Positions 18,125-27,931 of a stretch of DNA of 64,000 nt are shown one piece after another. This stretch comes from Pseudomonas sp. Os17 (GTDB lineage: Bacteria > Pseudomonadota > Gammaproteobacteria > Pseudomonadales > Pseudomonadaceae), in the NCBI RefSeq assembly GCF_001547895.1, contig NZ_AP014627.1, forward strand, positions 5,892,001 through 5,956,000, in the 5' to 3' direction. The notes beneath the pieces are model-generated. The model did not search any database. It was not told the origin of the DNA and saw only the letters and a program-made list of their open reading frames with translations. How positions within the stretch are numbered: the first letter of the stretch is position 1; the number at the start of each line of letters is the position of its first letter. A program made the position numbers and the translations under genes.

Positions 18125-19243
18125 TTACACCAGAATCAGGTTGTCGCGGTGAACCAGTTCCGGTTCAGCCATGTAACCCAGGACACCCACAATTGCATCA
18201 GAAGGCTGACCGATGATCTTCTGCGCCTCAAGCGCACTATAGTTGGCCAGGCCACGGGCGATCTCACGACCGTCGGGCGCCACGCAAACCACCATTTCGC
18301 CACGCCGGAAACCGCCCTGGACCTGCTTGACCCCAACCGGCAACAAGCTCTTGTTGCCCTGAGCGAGCGCCGACACCGCCCCTTCATCCAGCACCAGGGT
18401 GCCACGGGTCTGCAGATGCCCGGCCAGCCACTGCTTGCGAGCCGCCAGCATGCCGCGCTCCGGCGACAACAAGGTACCTATGCGCTCGCCGGCCTTGAGG
18501 CGATCCAGCACCCGCTCCAGACGCCCACCCACAATGATGGTGTGCGCACCGGAACGCGCCGCCAGCCGCGCCGCCCGCAACTTGGTCTGCATGCCGCCAC
18601 GCCCCAGGGCGCCGCCGGTACCTCCAGCCACGGCGTCCAGCGCCGGATCATCGGCACGCGCCTCGTAAATCAACTGAGCATCGGGATTGCTGCGCGGATC
18701 GGCGTCGAACATGCCATCGCGATCCGTGAGAATCACCAGCAGATCAGCCTCCACCAGGTTGGCAACCAGCGCCGCCAGGGTGTCGTTGTCGCCAAAGCGG
18801 ATTTCATCAGTGACCACGGTGTCGTTTTCATTGATCACCGGAATCACCTTGAGCTCCACCAGCGCCCGCAGGGTACTGCGCGCATTGAGGTAACGCTTGC
18901 GATCCGACAGATCGTCATGGGTCAGCAGAATCTGCGCGGTATGCCGGCCATGCTCGGCAAAACTCGACTCCCAGGCTTGCACCAACCCCATCTGGCCAAT
19001 GGCAGCGGCCGCCTGCAACTCATGCATCGCACTCGGTCGTGCGGTCCAGCCCAGGCGGCTCATCCCGGCCGCCACAGCGCCCGAGGAAACCAATACCAAC
19101 TCGACGCCGGCCTCATGCAAGGCCACCATCTGCTCGACCCATACACCCATTGCAGCGCGATCCAGCCCCTTGCCGTCCGCCGTCAGCAGCGCGCTACCGA
19201 TCTTCACGACCCAGCGTTGCGCACCCGTCACCTTGCTCCGCAT
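18125..19243 (-). CDS. proB: Glutamate 5-kinase
   Basis: 372 residues from the ATG at 19243 ([20 protein letters not shown]). The amino-acid kinase domain (about 1-255) has [22 protein letters not shown] and the [12 protein letters not shown] substrate loop. The C-terminal PUA domain (about 280-365) includes [15 protein letters not shown]. It makes gamma-glutamyl phosphate, the first step of proline synthesis. It follows obgE across a gap with a minus-strand terminator, so it may have its own promoter. Confidence 0.97.
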   Translation of the reverse strand: MRSKVTGAQRWVVKIGSALLTADGKGLDRAAMGVWVEQMVALHEAGVELVLVSSGAVAAGMSRLGWTARPSAMHELQAAAAIGQMGLVQAWESSFAEHGRHTAQILLTHDDLSDRKRYLNARSTLRALVELKVIPVINENDTVVTDEIRFGDNDTLAALVANLVEADLLVILTDRDGMFDADPRSNPDAQLIYEARADDPALDAVAGGTGGALGRGGMQTKLRAARLAARSGAHTIIVGGRLERVLDRLKAGERIGTLLSPERGMLAARKQWLAGHLQTRGTLVLDEGAVSALAQGNKSLLPVGVKQVQGGFRRGEMVVCVAPDGREIARGLANYSALEAQKIIGQPSDAIVGVLGYMAEPELVHRDNLILV

Positions 19244-19321
19244 CTTATTCAACCTTTGCCAGCGAGCGGCGCGACCGAGCGCCACTCATGGGGTTATTCG
19301 TATTCACAGCTTGCAGATACC

Positions 19322-19345
19322 AAAACGCCGCTCGAATGAGCGGCG
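19322..19345 (-). terminator. Terminator after obgE (minus strand)
   Basis: CGCCGCTC (19326-19333) and GAGCGGCG (19338-19345) form an 8-bp stem with loop GAAT. The minus-strand transcript continues into four U. It lies between obgE and proB and would separate them, at least partly. Confidence 0.7.
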
Positions 19346-19427
19346 CCTTGAGAGCTGGCTGGCAGCGATGATAACACCGCGCCAGGCCAGATAAACCGTC
19401 TTCGCGGGCCAGCCCGCGACGACAGGA

Positions 19428-20785
<1,358 letters not shown>

Positions 20786-20801
20786 ACTCATCCCACAAAC
20801 G

Positions 20802-20830
20802 AAAAAGCCCCGTCGCGAGACAGGGCTTTT
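20802..20830 (-). terminator. Terminator after rpmA (minus strand)
   Basis: Read on the minus strand, AAAAGCCCTGTC pairs with GACGGGGCTTTTT around TCGC, ending in U residues. It lies 16 bases after the rpmA stop and partly separates rplU-rpmA from obgE. Confidence 0.88.
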
Positions 20831-20845
20831 CCAGCGATCGCGCAA

Positions 20846-21103
20846 TTAAGCCGCGACAACGCTCACGTAACGACGACCGAAGGCGCCTTTTACTTCGAAC
20901 TTGATCACGCCTTCGATTTTCGCGAACAGGGTGTGATCTTTACCCATGCCAACGCCGTAGCCAGCGTGGAATTGGGTGCCGCGCTGACGCACGATGATGT
21001 TGCCGGCCTTGATGACCTGGCCGCCATACATCTTCACGCCAAGGCGTTTGGCTTCTGAGTCGCGACCGTTACGGGTACTACCACCAGCTTTTTTGTGTGC
21101 CAT
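20846..21103 (-). CDS. rpmA: 50S ribosomal protein L27
   Basis: 85 residues. The conserved N-terminus [20 protein letters not shown] reaches the peptidyl transferase centre. It also has LGVKMYGGQ and [10 protein letters not shown]. The protein does not carry the Firmicutes-type cleavable extension. It is 35 bases downstream of rplU, in the standard L21-L27 pair. Confidence 0.98.
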
Positions 21104-21138
21104 GAGTTCAATTCTCCTAGTGAGGAATTAGGCTGAAA

Positions 21139-21450
21139 TTAAGCCTGAATACCGGTGATTTTGATCTCGGTGAACCACTGGCGGTGGCCCATACGCTTCA
21201 TGTGGTGCTTACGGCGACGGAACTTGATGATGCGGACTTTATCGTGACGACCTTGGGAGATCACTTCAGCCTTGACGGTTGCGCCAGCAACAACAGGTGC
21301 GCCGATGTTCACGTCGTCGCCGTTGGCGACCAACAGAACGCGGTCAAAAGTCACGGATTCGCCAGTGGCGACTTCCAGTTTTTCGATCTTCAGGTATTCA
21401 CCTTCAGCGACCTTGTATTGCTTACCGCCGGTAACGATTACTGCGTACAT
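21139..21450 (-). CDS. rplU: 50S ribosomal protein L21
   Basis: 103 residues from the ATG at 21450 ([20 protein letters not shown]). The upstream in-frame extension is not family-like. The C-terminal [20 protein letters not shown] is the L21 signature that binds 23S rRNA. It heads the rplU-rpmA unit and is divergent from ispB, the usual arrangement. Confidence 0.98.
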   Translation of the reverse strand: MYAVIVTGGKQYKVAEGEYLKIEKLEVATGESVTFDRVLLVANGDDVNIGAPVVAGATVKAEVISQGRHDKVRIIKFRRRKHHMKRMGHRQWFTEIKITGIQA

Positions 21451-21583
21451 GGTATTTCTCCGATAATCCTGCTCACCCAGCTCTTTATAAGAAGAGGTAT
21501 TGGCTGGCATGGCTGCATGGGGCTGGAACGGCCCAAGTGCAATTGCGTAAGGCAGGTGCTGCCCAGGAAGTTCAGGGTGCGCG

Positions 21584-21612
21584 ATTGTACGCAAGGCACA
21601 ATAGCGATGCAA
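21584..21612 (-). promoter_or_regulatory. Sigma-70 promoter for rplU-rpmA
   Basis: On the minus strand TTGCAT (21607-21612) and TACAAT (21584-21589) are 17 bases apart. They lie about 134 bases before the rplU ATG, leaving a long leader. Confidence 0.6.
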
Positions 21613-21652
21613 GTGCCGTTCAGGCGGCGCCAAGCACCGCCGGGAGCGCGCC

Positions 21653-21681
21653 TTGACACCTGCGGACGCGGGTCCTAGCAT
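21653..21681 (+). promoter_or_regulatory. Sigma-70 promoter for ispB
   Basis: TTGACA (21653-21658) and TAGCAT (21676-21681) are separated by 17 bases, about 33 bases before the ispB ATG. It is back-to-back with the rplU promoter. Confidence 0.65.
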
Positions 21682-21713
21682 GCCGCGCAACCCTTCTGGA
21701 GCACCTGTCGCTG

Positions 21714-22682
21714 ATGCAACCCCAAGCTTTCTACCGCGCGGTGGCGGACGATTTTAGCGCCGTCGACGGCATCATCAAGAAACAGTTGACTTCCCGAGTA
21801 CCGCTGGTTTCGAAAATCGGCGACTACATCACCTCGGCCGGAGGCAAGCGCCTGCGCCCGCTGTTGGTGTTGCTATGTGGCAAGGCCCTGGGCCGCGAAG
21901 GCGATGACCTGCGCCTGCTGGCCGCCACCATCGAGTTCCTGCACACCGCCACCCTGCTGCATGACGATGTGGTCGACATGTCCGGCATGCGCCGTGGCCG
22001 CTCCACCGCCAACGCCATGTGGGGCAATGCTCCCAGCGTGCTGGTGGGCGATTTCCTGTACTCGCGCTCCTTCGAGATGATGGTCGAACTGGGCTCGATG
22101 CCGGTCATGCGCATTCTGTCCCAGGCCACGCGGATCATCGCCGAAGGCGAAGTGCTGCAACTGTCCAAGGTGCGTGACGCCAGCACCACCGAAGAAACCT
22201 ATATGGAAGTCATCCGCGGCAAGACCGCGATGCTCTTCGAAGCCTCGACCCACAGCGCCGCCGCCCTGGCCGGTGCGACACCGGAACAGTCCGAAGCCCT
22301 GCGCACCTTTGGCGATCACCTGGGCGTGGCCTTCCAACTGGTGGACGACCTGCTGGACTACCGTGGCGATGCCGAAACCCTGGGCAAGAACGTCGGTGAC
22401 GACCTGGCGGAGGGCAAACCGACCCTGCCGCTGATCTACACCATGCGCGAAGGCACCCCGGAACAGGCTGCCCTGGTGCGCCAGGCCATCCAGAAAGGCG
22501 GTATCGAGGACCTGGAAAGCATCCGTGCAGCGGTTGAGGCGTCGGGCTCCCTGGACTACACCGCACAGCTGGCTCGCGACTACGTGGCTCGCGCCATTAC
22601 TTGCCTGGAAGCCCTGCCACCCAGCGAATACCGCGACGCACTGGTGGAACTGAGCGAATTCGCCGTCGCCCGCACCCACTAA
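21714..22682 (+). CDS. ispB: Octaprenyl diphosphate synthase
   Basis: 322 residues. Both aspartate-rich motifs of trans-prenyltransferases are present: [15 protein letters not shown] (about residue 82-96) and [13 protein letters not shown] (about 205-217). It elongates FPP with IPP to the polyprenyl tail of ubiquinone (chain length inferred; Pseudomonas ubiquinone is mostly Q9). The ATG at 21714 follows CTGTCGCTG with a weak ribosome binding site. A strong hairpin follows the stop. Confidence 0.95.
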   Translation: MQPQAFYRAVADDFSAVDGIIKKQLTSRVPLVSKIGDYITSAGGKRLRPLLVLLCGKALGREGDDLRLLAATIEFLHTATLLHDDVVDMSGMRRGRSTANAMWGNAPSVLVGDFLYSRSFEMMVELGSMPVMRILSQATRIIAEGEVLQLSKVRDASTTEETYMEVIRGKTAMLFEASTHSAAALAGATPEQSEALRTFGDHLGVAFQLVDDLLDYRGDAETLGKNVGDDLAEGKPTLPLIYTMREGTPEQAALVRQAIQKGGIEDLESIRAAVEASGSLDYTAQLARDYVARAITCLEALPPSEYRDALVELSEFAVARTH

Positions 22683-22688
22683 AATGCA

Positions 22689-22716
22689 CCGGCTCCTGCC
22701 TATGCGCAGGAGCCGG
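22689..22716 (+). terminator. Hairpin after ispB (terminator-like, also REP-like)
   Basis: CCGGCTCCTGC (22689-22699) and GCAGGAGCCGG (22706-22716) form a perfect 11-bp stem with a six-base loop, seven bases after the ispB stop. There is no T run, so it may act as a mRNA-stabilising or REP-derived hairpin, not a classical terminator. Its sequence matches the tail of REP family A. Confidence 0.55.
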
Positions 22717-22796
22717 CGCAACTTCCCAGCGCCCCCTCCCCGACAAAACCCTATACAATGTGCGCTTTTTAGCCATCCTGACTTTGAGGAGCTTAA

Positions 22797-23138
22797 GTGA
22801 GCACTTTGCCACCCTGCCCAAAATGCAATTCCGAATACACCTACGAGGACGGCACCCAGCTGATCTGCCCCGAGTGCGCCCACGAGTGGTCCGCCAGCGG
22901 CGAAGCCGAAGCCGCATCCGATGAAGCCGTGAAGAAAGATTCGGTGGGCAACGTGCTGCAAGACGGCGACACCATCACCGTAATCAAGGACCTCAAGGTC
23001 AAGGGCACCTCCCTGGTGGTCAAGGTTGGCACCAAGGTCAAGAACATCCGCCTGTGCGATGGCGACCACGACATCGACTGCAAGATCGACGGCATCGGCC
23101 CGATGAAGCTCAAATCCGAGTTCGTCCGCAAGGTCTGA
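22797..23138 (+). CDS. yjdM: Zinc-ribbon protein YjdM (PhnA family)
   Basis: 113 residues from a GTG at 22797, behind TTGAGGAGC. An N-terminal zinc ribbon CPKC...CPEC (about residues 7-28) precedes the PhnA beta domain [20 protein letters not shown]. It was once called alkylphosphonate uptake protein but is not needed for that; its role is unknown. It lies between ispB and the iron-box gene. A TACAAT -10 like element is at about 22754. Confidence 0.92.
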   Translation: MSTLPPCPKCNSEYTYEDGTQLICPECAHEWSASGEAEAASDEAVKKDSVGNVLQDGDTITVIKDLKVKGTSLVVKVGTKVKNIRLCDGDHDIDCKIDGIGPMKLKSEFVRKV

Positions 23139-23298
23139 CGCCTCCCCCCCTCTCGCGCCTGCCGCGAGAGGGTTTCCCACCTATACCCCCCGCCATGCTT
23201 GATCCACACACCTGCTAGCGAAAAGCCAGCCGATTTGATCGAAAACAATTTCCACACAGAAAAAAGCAGAAACCGCCAATAGGTACTTGCTATTCATT

Positions 23299-23317
23299 GA
23301 ATAAGAATTATTCTCAT
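23299..23317 (+). promoter_or_regulatory. Fur-box-like operator
   Basis: The sequence GAATAAGAATTATTCTCAT contains the perfect dyad GAATAA-GAA-TTATTC and resembles the 19-bp Fur consensus GATAATGATAATCATTATC. It lies 28 bases before the start of the next gene, in an AT-rich stretch that contrasts with the surrounding GC-rich sequence. Confidence 0.65.
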
Positions 23318-23344
23318 TGAACCCCATTCAAGGAGATGACACCC

Positions 23345-23614
23345 ATGACTTATTTGATTGATGCCTGGCTGGACCGCCCACACCCCTACCTGCGAATCCT
23401 GCATCGGGAAACCGGGGAAGTCTGTGCTGTGCTGGAAGAGGAAGCCCTGAGCGAGCTGCAGGACCAGGGAGATCTGGACCTGAACGGTTTGAGCTCCAGC
23501 GAGCCGCTGGTACTCAAGGAGTTGGTGCGCAACCTGTTTTTGTTCTGCTACGCCAGAGCCTTGCGGCCAACCGGCGCCGATGGCCAGAGCCTGGGCGCAA
23601 AAATCCGTCTATGA
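23345..23614 (+). CDS. Small conserved hypothetical protein, probably iron-regulated
   Basis: 89 residues. I chose the ATG at 23345 because AGGAG lies nine bases upstream, while the ATG at 23336 overlaps that site. The sequence MTYLIDAWLDRPHPYLRILH is followed by an acidic middle (VLEEEALSELQDQGDLDL) and a hydrophobic KELVRNLFLFCYARAL. No signal peptide or known domain. It matches the position and style of the P. aeruginosa PA4570 protein, remembered as induced under low iron. The Fur-like box just upstream supports iron control. Function unknown. Confidence 0.75.
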   Translation: MTYLIDAWLDRPHPYLRILHRETGEVCAVLEEEALSELQDQGDLDLNGLSSSEPLVLKELVRNLFLFCYARALRPTGADGQSLGAKIRL

Positions 23615-23704
23615 AACCAGAACCGAGAAAGGGGCAAGCTGGCCGAGGATGAACGGACCGCGCGTGCGCGGCCGTCATTGCCAGCCATCTGGCCCCTACA
23701 CGGG

Positions 23705-24322
23705 TTACAGAACGTCCAGCAGCTCGACGTCGAACACCAGAACGCTGTGCGGCGGGATGCTGCCCACGCCTTGTGCGCCGTAGGCCAGTTCGCTCGGCAC
23801 GTACAGACGCCATTTGCTACCGGCGTTCATCAGTTGCAGCGCTTCGGTCCAGCCGGCGATCACGCCACCTACCGGGAATTCGGCAGGCTGGCCGCGCTCG
23901 TAGGAGCTGTCGAACACGGTGCCGTCGATCAGGGTGCCGTGATAGTGGGTACGCACGCTGTCTTCACGGGATGGCTTGGCGCCGTCGCCCTGGGTCAGCA
24001 CTTCAAATTGCAGACCGGAAGCCAGGGTGGTGATGCCTTCACGCTTGGCGTTTTCCGCCAGGAAAGCCAGGCCGGCACCAGCAGCCGCTTCAGCCTTGGC
24101 AGCCGCTTCGGCCTGCATGATTTCGCGAATCACCTTGAAGCTGGCGGACATCTCTTCCTGACCCACACGGCTTGGCTTACCGGCGAATGCGTCGGTCAGG
24201 CCCGCCAGGATTGCGTCCAGGCTCACACCCGGTGGCGGGTTGTCGCGCAGCTGGTCACCCAGCTGACGGCCAATACCGTAGCTGACGCGGGTTTCGTCGG
24301 TGGACAGATTTACTTCGGACAT
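23705..24322 (-). CDS. fklB: FKBP-type peptidyl-prolyl cis-trans isomerase, FklB type
   Basis: 205 residues, no signal peptide. An N-terminal dimerisation domain (about 8-95, VSYGIGRQLGDQLRDN, then alanine-rich helix AAAKAEAAAGAGLAFLAENA) precedes the catalytic FKBP domain (about 105-205). That domain has VRTHYHGTLIDGTVFDSSY, GVIAGWTEALQLM and PSELAYGAQGVGSIPP. It is the FkpA/FklB/Mip architecture without export signal, so cytosolic. It is transcribed alone, convergent with the iron-box gene. Confidence 0.93.
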   Translation of the reverse strand: MSEVNLSTDETRVSYGIGRQLGDQLRDNPPPGVSLDAILAGLTDAFAGKPSRVGQEEMSASFKVIREIMQAEAAAKAEAAAGAGLAFLAENAKREGITTLASGLQFEVLTQGDGAKPSREDSVRTHYHGTLIDGTVFDSSYERGQPAEFPVGGVIAGWTEALQLMNAGSKWRLYVPSELAYGAQGVGSIPPHSVLVFDVELLDVL

Positions 24323-24449
24323 GACACTGCTCCGCTGTGCGGACGGCTCAGGGAAGGCCGCAGAAACACAGGGCCTCCCGGAGCGCCCGGAATCAAAAGG
24401 GCGAGCAGACTAGCACAGAAGTTCGGCGATAATCAGCGCAACCCCGCCA

Positions 24450-24755
24450 TTACCAGGCGGAGCGCATAGTGATCGGTACCTTCAGGCTTTCTTCGGCACT
24501 GGCGGACAAACCGCACATCTCATCGTGCACCGAAGTGTGAATCAGGTTGAAAGGCAACTTGGGAAAGGACTGCAATACCTCACGGGCATGCTCTACCGAA
24601 CGCAGATGAAACATCTGTCCCTGGGCGTCGCTGAGCGGGTAAGCAGCCCCGTGCATGCGCGCCTCGAGCAGATAGATCCCGCCTTCCAGGGAGATCAGGT
24701 TCAATTCATCGACTTTTCCGGCGATGGCGTAGGCATTCATTTCCTGCAGGTTCAT
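24450..24755 (-). CDS. DUF6482-type small conserved protein
   Basis: 101 residues. The sequence starts MNLQEMNAYAIAGKVDELNL, followed by SLEGGIYLLEARMHG, YPLSDAQGQMFHLRSVEHA and a C-terminal TSVHDEMCG. No signal peptide or membrane segment. The pattern fits the DUF6482 family common in Pseudomonas, function unknown. It stands between fklB and the YqhA-like gene on the same strand. Family assignment is from memory. Confidence 0.7.
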   Translation of the reverse strand: MNLQEMNAYAIAGKVDELNLISLEGGIYLLEARMHGAAYPLSDAQGQMFHLRSVEHAREVLQSFPKLPFNLIHTSVHDEMCGLSASAEESLKVPITMRSAW

Positions 24756-24889
24756 AAGCGCACCTCGTGCATTGGAAACCCCCGACGCCTACATGGATAT
24801 TCCTCGGTCAAGAAAAGCACAAGCCACAAACAACACCGCCCGTCCGTTTTGCAACGCACGGGCGGCCGCTATTGATCCAGCAGGAGCAA

Positions 24890-25378
24890 TCAGTGCTTGG
24901 TCAGCTTGTCCAGGTAACCCATGGCAAAGGCCGAGATCACGAAGGTCATGTGAATCACCACGTACCACAGCAGGTACTCGGTCGGAGTGTTCTTGGCGTC
25001 CATGAACACCCGCAACAGGTGAATCGAGGAGATCGCCACGATGGAAGCCGCCACCTTCATCTTCAGCGACGAAGAATCCATCTTGCCCAGCCAGCTGAGC
25101 TTTTCCTTGTCTTCATCGATGTCCAGCTGCGATACGAAGTTCTCATAGCCGGAGATCATCACCATCACCAGCAGACCGCCCACCAGCGCCATGTCGATCA
25201 ACGACAGCAGGACCAGGATCAGGTCCGACTCAGCCATCGAAAATACATTGGGAATGACGTGGAAGACTTCCTGGAAGAACTTCAATGCCAACGCCAGCAG
25301 GCCCAGGGACAAACCGAAGTAGATCGGCGCCAGCAGCCAGCGTGAGGCATACATTGCATTTTCGATAAAACGTTCCAT
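24890..25378 (-). CDS. YqhA / TIGR00645 family inner-membrane protein
   Basis: 162 residues from the ATG at 25378 ([20 protein letters not shown]); an ATG four codons upstream is possible. Four hydrophobic segments are visible: [38 protein letters not shown], a [20 protein letters not shown] region, and [16 protein letters not shown]. Signature segments [11 protein letters not shown] and [12 protein letters not shown] are typical of the UPF0114/YqhA family. Function unknown. Monocistronic by appearance. Confidence 0.9.
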   Translation of the reverse strand: MERFIENAMYASRWLLAPIYFGLSLGLLALALKFFQEVFHVIPNVFSMAESDLILVLLSLIDMALVGGLLVMVMISGYENFVSQLDIDEDKEKLSWLGKMDSSSLKMKVAASIVAISSIHLLRVFMDAKNTPTEYLLWYVVIHMTFVISAFAMGYLDKLTKH

Positions 25379-25540
25379 TAAATCTCGCACCCGGAGTAAA
25401 AAACGGCGGCGAGTATATCAGCGCGCCAAATGCCCATAAACCACAGGCAATCCCCGTTTCTACGGGTTTTTCCGCACGTTTTTTCTGCTAGTGTCGAACC
25501 GTTCCTACCACTCACCGACATTGGACAGGAAGACTGGAAA

Positions 25541-27373
25541 ATGGATTTGCGATTGCCTTTGACAAGCATCGGCCTTGGCCTGGTTCTGCTGATCAGCGGC
25601 GGCTGTTCACCCAGCGACGAACACAAGCAGGCCAGCCTCGAAGAGAGAACCAGGCAGTTCGAAGCCTCCCTGGACGCTATCCAGGATCCCAAGCTCAAAG
25701 AAGCCATCAGCGATCTCGGGGGCTCGCTGCTGCTTCTGGAGCGCGCGCAAGGCAAGCTTGCCAGCAAGCCGATCGACACCGAATACGGCGAGGACAGCCT
25801 GGCCCTGCTCAAGCATTACCCCACGCCACAAGCCTTGGTGGATACCTACGTCAATGGCCTGTTCGTGTTGCGCAAGCCTTCCAGCTCGGACTACCTGACC
25901 GACCTGCAACCGGTGTTTCCGTTCAGCTTCGACCTGTCCGCGCAGTTCCCCTTTCCCCACGGCCTGGAGTGGCAGTCGGTCACCCTGAGCAACAAGAAAG
26001 TCGTCCCCTTCCAACCTGAATGGTCGGAGACCGATCCGGGGATTCAACTGAGCCCGTCAAGCTCCAACCTGACCAACCCGGACGACCTGACCGTAACCTA
26101 CCCCTTTATCGAGGGCCTGGAGGTCGACAACAAGAACCAGCCGCAACCCGTCTCCCTGCTGGGCAAGCTTGAAGTGATCGCCCCCAGTCGCGTACTCACC
26201 TTCGAGCTGACCAAGGCCGATATCGGCCAGCCGCGCCAAGACGGCAATATCCGCCTGACCCTGCTGTCGCTGGAGAAAAACGTCGCCGAAATCGAACTGA
26301 ACAACAGCAGCCCGCTCCCCGAAGAGGCCAACGACACCTCGCTCAACCCGCTGTTGACACAAGCCCGGGACAGCACCGGTCAAATCCTCTCCCGCTCCGG
26401 CTCGATCAACGAGAGCGCGGCACAAATTGCCTTTTACCAACAGCAACTGGCCGAGATGCAGAAGCAGAAAAGCTGGAGCGACGACTTCGAGAAACAACTG
26501 GAGAACGAACAGAAAGCCTTCGAGCAACAACACACCAATCATTACGCCAAGGTGTATTTCAACGGCGTGGTGGACAAGCTCGAGGTGGCGGTGCTCGACT
26601 TCGCTCAGGCCAACGTCACACGCAAGGACCTGGACCTGCCGGTGCATCGTTTCGACCGCAGCACCACCGACAAGAACGTCCAGCCGCTGCCCATGCCGGT
26701 GGTGGTCTATGACGATCAGGCGGCCAACTACCTCAAGGGCGCTCAGCTCGACGAGGAAACACTGAAGAAATCCGTGACCATCAGCCAATCGGTGGAGGAT
26801 GCCAGCGCAATGCGCATTGAGTTCAGCCACCCACGGACCTTCAATGACGAACTGCTGGGCTCGGAGTTCAGCACCGGCGACACGCCCCTGACCTTCTTCA
26901 CCCAGAACGAAAAGGGCCAGCGTGGCGAACCGATCGAACTGCCTGACGAGGCCTTCGAGATCGACCCGCTGCGCGGCGTCATCACCTACGACCTCAACCT
27001 GTTCCCGGAAACCCCGGCTTACGCCGTGGGTTCCATTCCACTGTTCCTGGCCAGCATCAAGAAGGACAGCATCAGCACCCGGCAGTTGCCCAAAGGGCTC
27101 GAACTCAAGGGCAATGCCCTGATCGTGGACCAGAAACTCTTCCCCGCGGACGCCTGGCGCTTTTATGCCAAGGACGACAGCGGCCAGTACCTGAAGGAGA
27201 TTCTCGCGACCAGCCACACCGCGTCGGCCGACGGTCCGGCACTGTTCGACGTGCACTACTTCTACGGCCAGCCCAGCCAGTTGGAGACCTATACCCGCAG
27301 CGATCTCGAAACCGTGGAATACGGCTTCGAGGTCAAGCTGGAGAAAAGCGAGTCGACACCACCGGCTTCCTGA
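25541..27373 (+). CDS. Large lipoprotein of unknown function
   Basis: 610 residues from the ATG at 25541 (GGA ribosome site). A lipoprotein signal peptide with lipobox ISGGC gives acylation near residue 23. The body is rich in short beta-like strands. One long predicted coiled coil lies at about residues 298-330 (QQQLAEMQKQKSWSDDFEKQ). The +2 residue after the cysteine is Ser, so outer-membrane sorting is expected. I recognise no enzyme motif. It matches an uncharacterised Pseudomonas protein next to the LonB-like protease. The function is unknown. Confidence 0.7.
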   Translation: MDLRLPLTSIGLGLVLLISGGCSPSDEHKQASLEERTRQFEASLDAIQDPKLKEAISDLGGSLLLLERAQGKLASKPIDTEYGEDSLALLKHYPTPQALVDTYVNGLFVLRKPSSSDYLTDLQPVFPFSFDLSAQFPFPHGLEWQSVTLSNKKVVPFQPEWSETDPGIQLSPSSSNLTNPDDLTVTYPFIEGLEVDNKNQPQPVSLLGKLEVIAPSRVLTFELTKADIGQPRQDGNIRLTLLSLEKNVAEIELNNSSPLPEEANDTSLNPLLTQARDSTGQILSRSGSINESAAQIAFYQQQLAEMQKQKSWSDDFEKQLENEQKAFEQQHTNHYAKVYFNGVVDKLEVAVLDFAQANVTRKDLDLPVHRFDRSTTDKNVQPLPMPVVVYDDQAANYLKGAQLDEETLKKSVTISQSVEDASAMRIEFSHPRTFNDELLGSEFSTGDTPLTFFTQNEKGQRGEPIELPDEAFEIDPLRGVITYDLNLFPETPAYAVGSIPLFLASIKKDSISTRQLPKGLELKGNALIVDQKLFPADAWRFYAKDDSGQYLKEILATSHTASADGPALFDVHYFYGQPSQLETYTRSDLETVEYGFEVKLEKSESTPPAS

Positions 27374-27394
27374 GGATCAGGGCTCGGGCTGGAA

Positions 27395-27718
27395 CTAGAA
27401 GTCGCCGGCGCTGCGTCCCCGTTCGCCATTGATCTGACGCAGCTGGGCCTGGAGGTGCAGGCACCAGATCTGCGGATCGTCGGCCAGTTGATAGCCGTGG
27501 GTGGTCAGGCTTTCAACGATCGAGTCGAGAATCGATTCGGCAACCACGGGGCCACAGAACGGTCCCTGGGACTTGATCGCCGAGGGTTGTTCACCGGCCA
27601 TTCCGGCGGCGAAGAGAAGAGTCCACATACCGTTGTCCCCCGCCAGTGGGCGGACGCTGCATTCGATACGGGTAACCAGGCCAAGGCATTGGCGGGTGAG
27701 ACAAAGGTTGCGCGACAT
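27395..27718 (-). CDS. Small conserved hypothetical protein
   Basis: 107 residues from the ATG at 27718 (MSRNLCLTRQCLGLVTRIEC); an ATG at 27742 is possible but weak. It has several cysteines near the N-terminus (NLCLTRQCLG, RIEC), a GMWTLLFAAGMAGEQP stretch and a C-terminal CLHLQAQLRQING. No signal or known domain. It is convergent with the large lipoprotein gene and lies upstream of nothing else on its strand. Unknown function; coding sense is supported by position in the conserved block. Confidence 0.6.
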   Translation of the reverse strand: MSRNLCLTRQCLGLVTRIECSVRPLAGDNGMWTLLFAAGMAGEQPSAIKSQGPFCGPVVAESILDSIVESLTTHGYQLADDPQIWCLHLQAQLRQINGERGRSAGDF

Positions 27719-27931
27719 GGCGGCGACCCTCGGTAGAACCACTGTTCAGCCTTCAATTGAGGGCTGTTTCGATCCAGCGACGACTGTCGTTCTCCTTGCC
27801 CTGAGAATAGAAGAAAAGCCTGATAAACAAAGTTGAGCGATCCAACAGGCGCCGAATGGTCTATTTTGTCAAATTGACGTCAGACTCCCGACGCCGACAG
27901 CGAGGGACACTGCCCTCGCCATCGACAGCCA

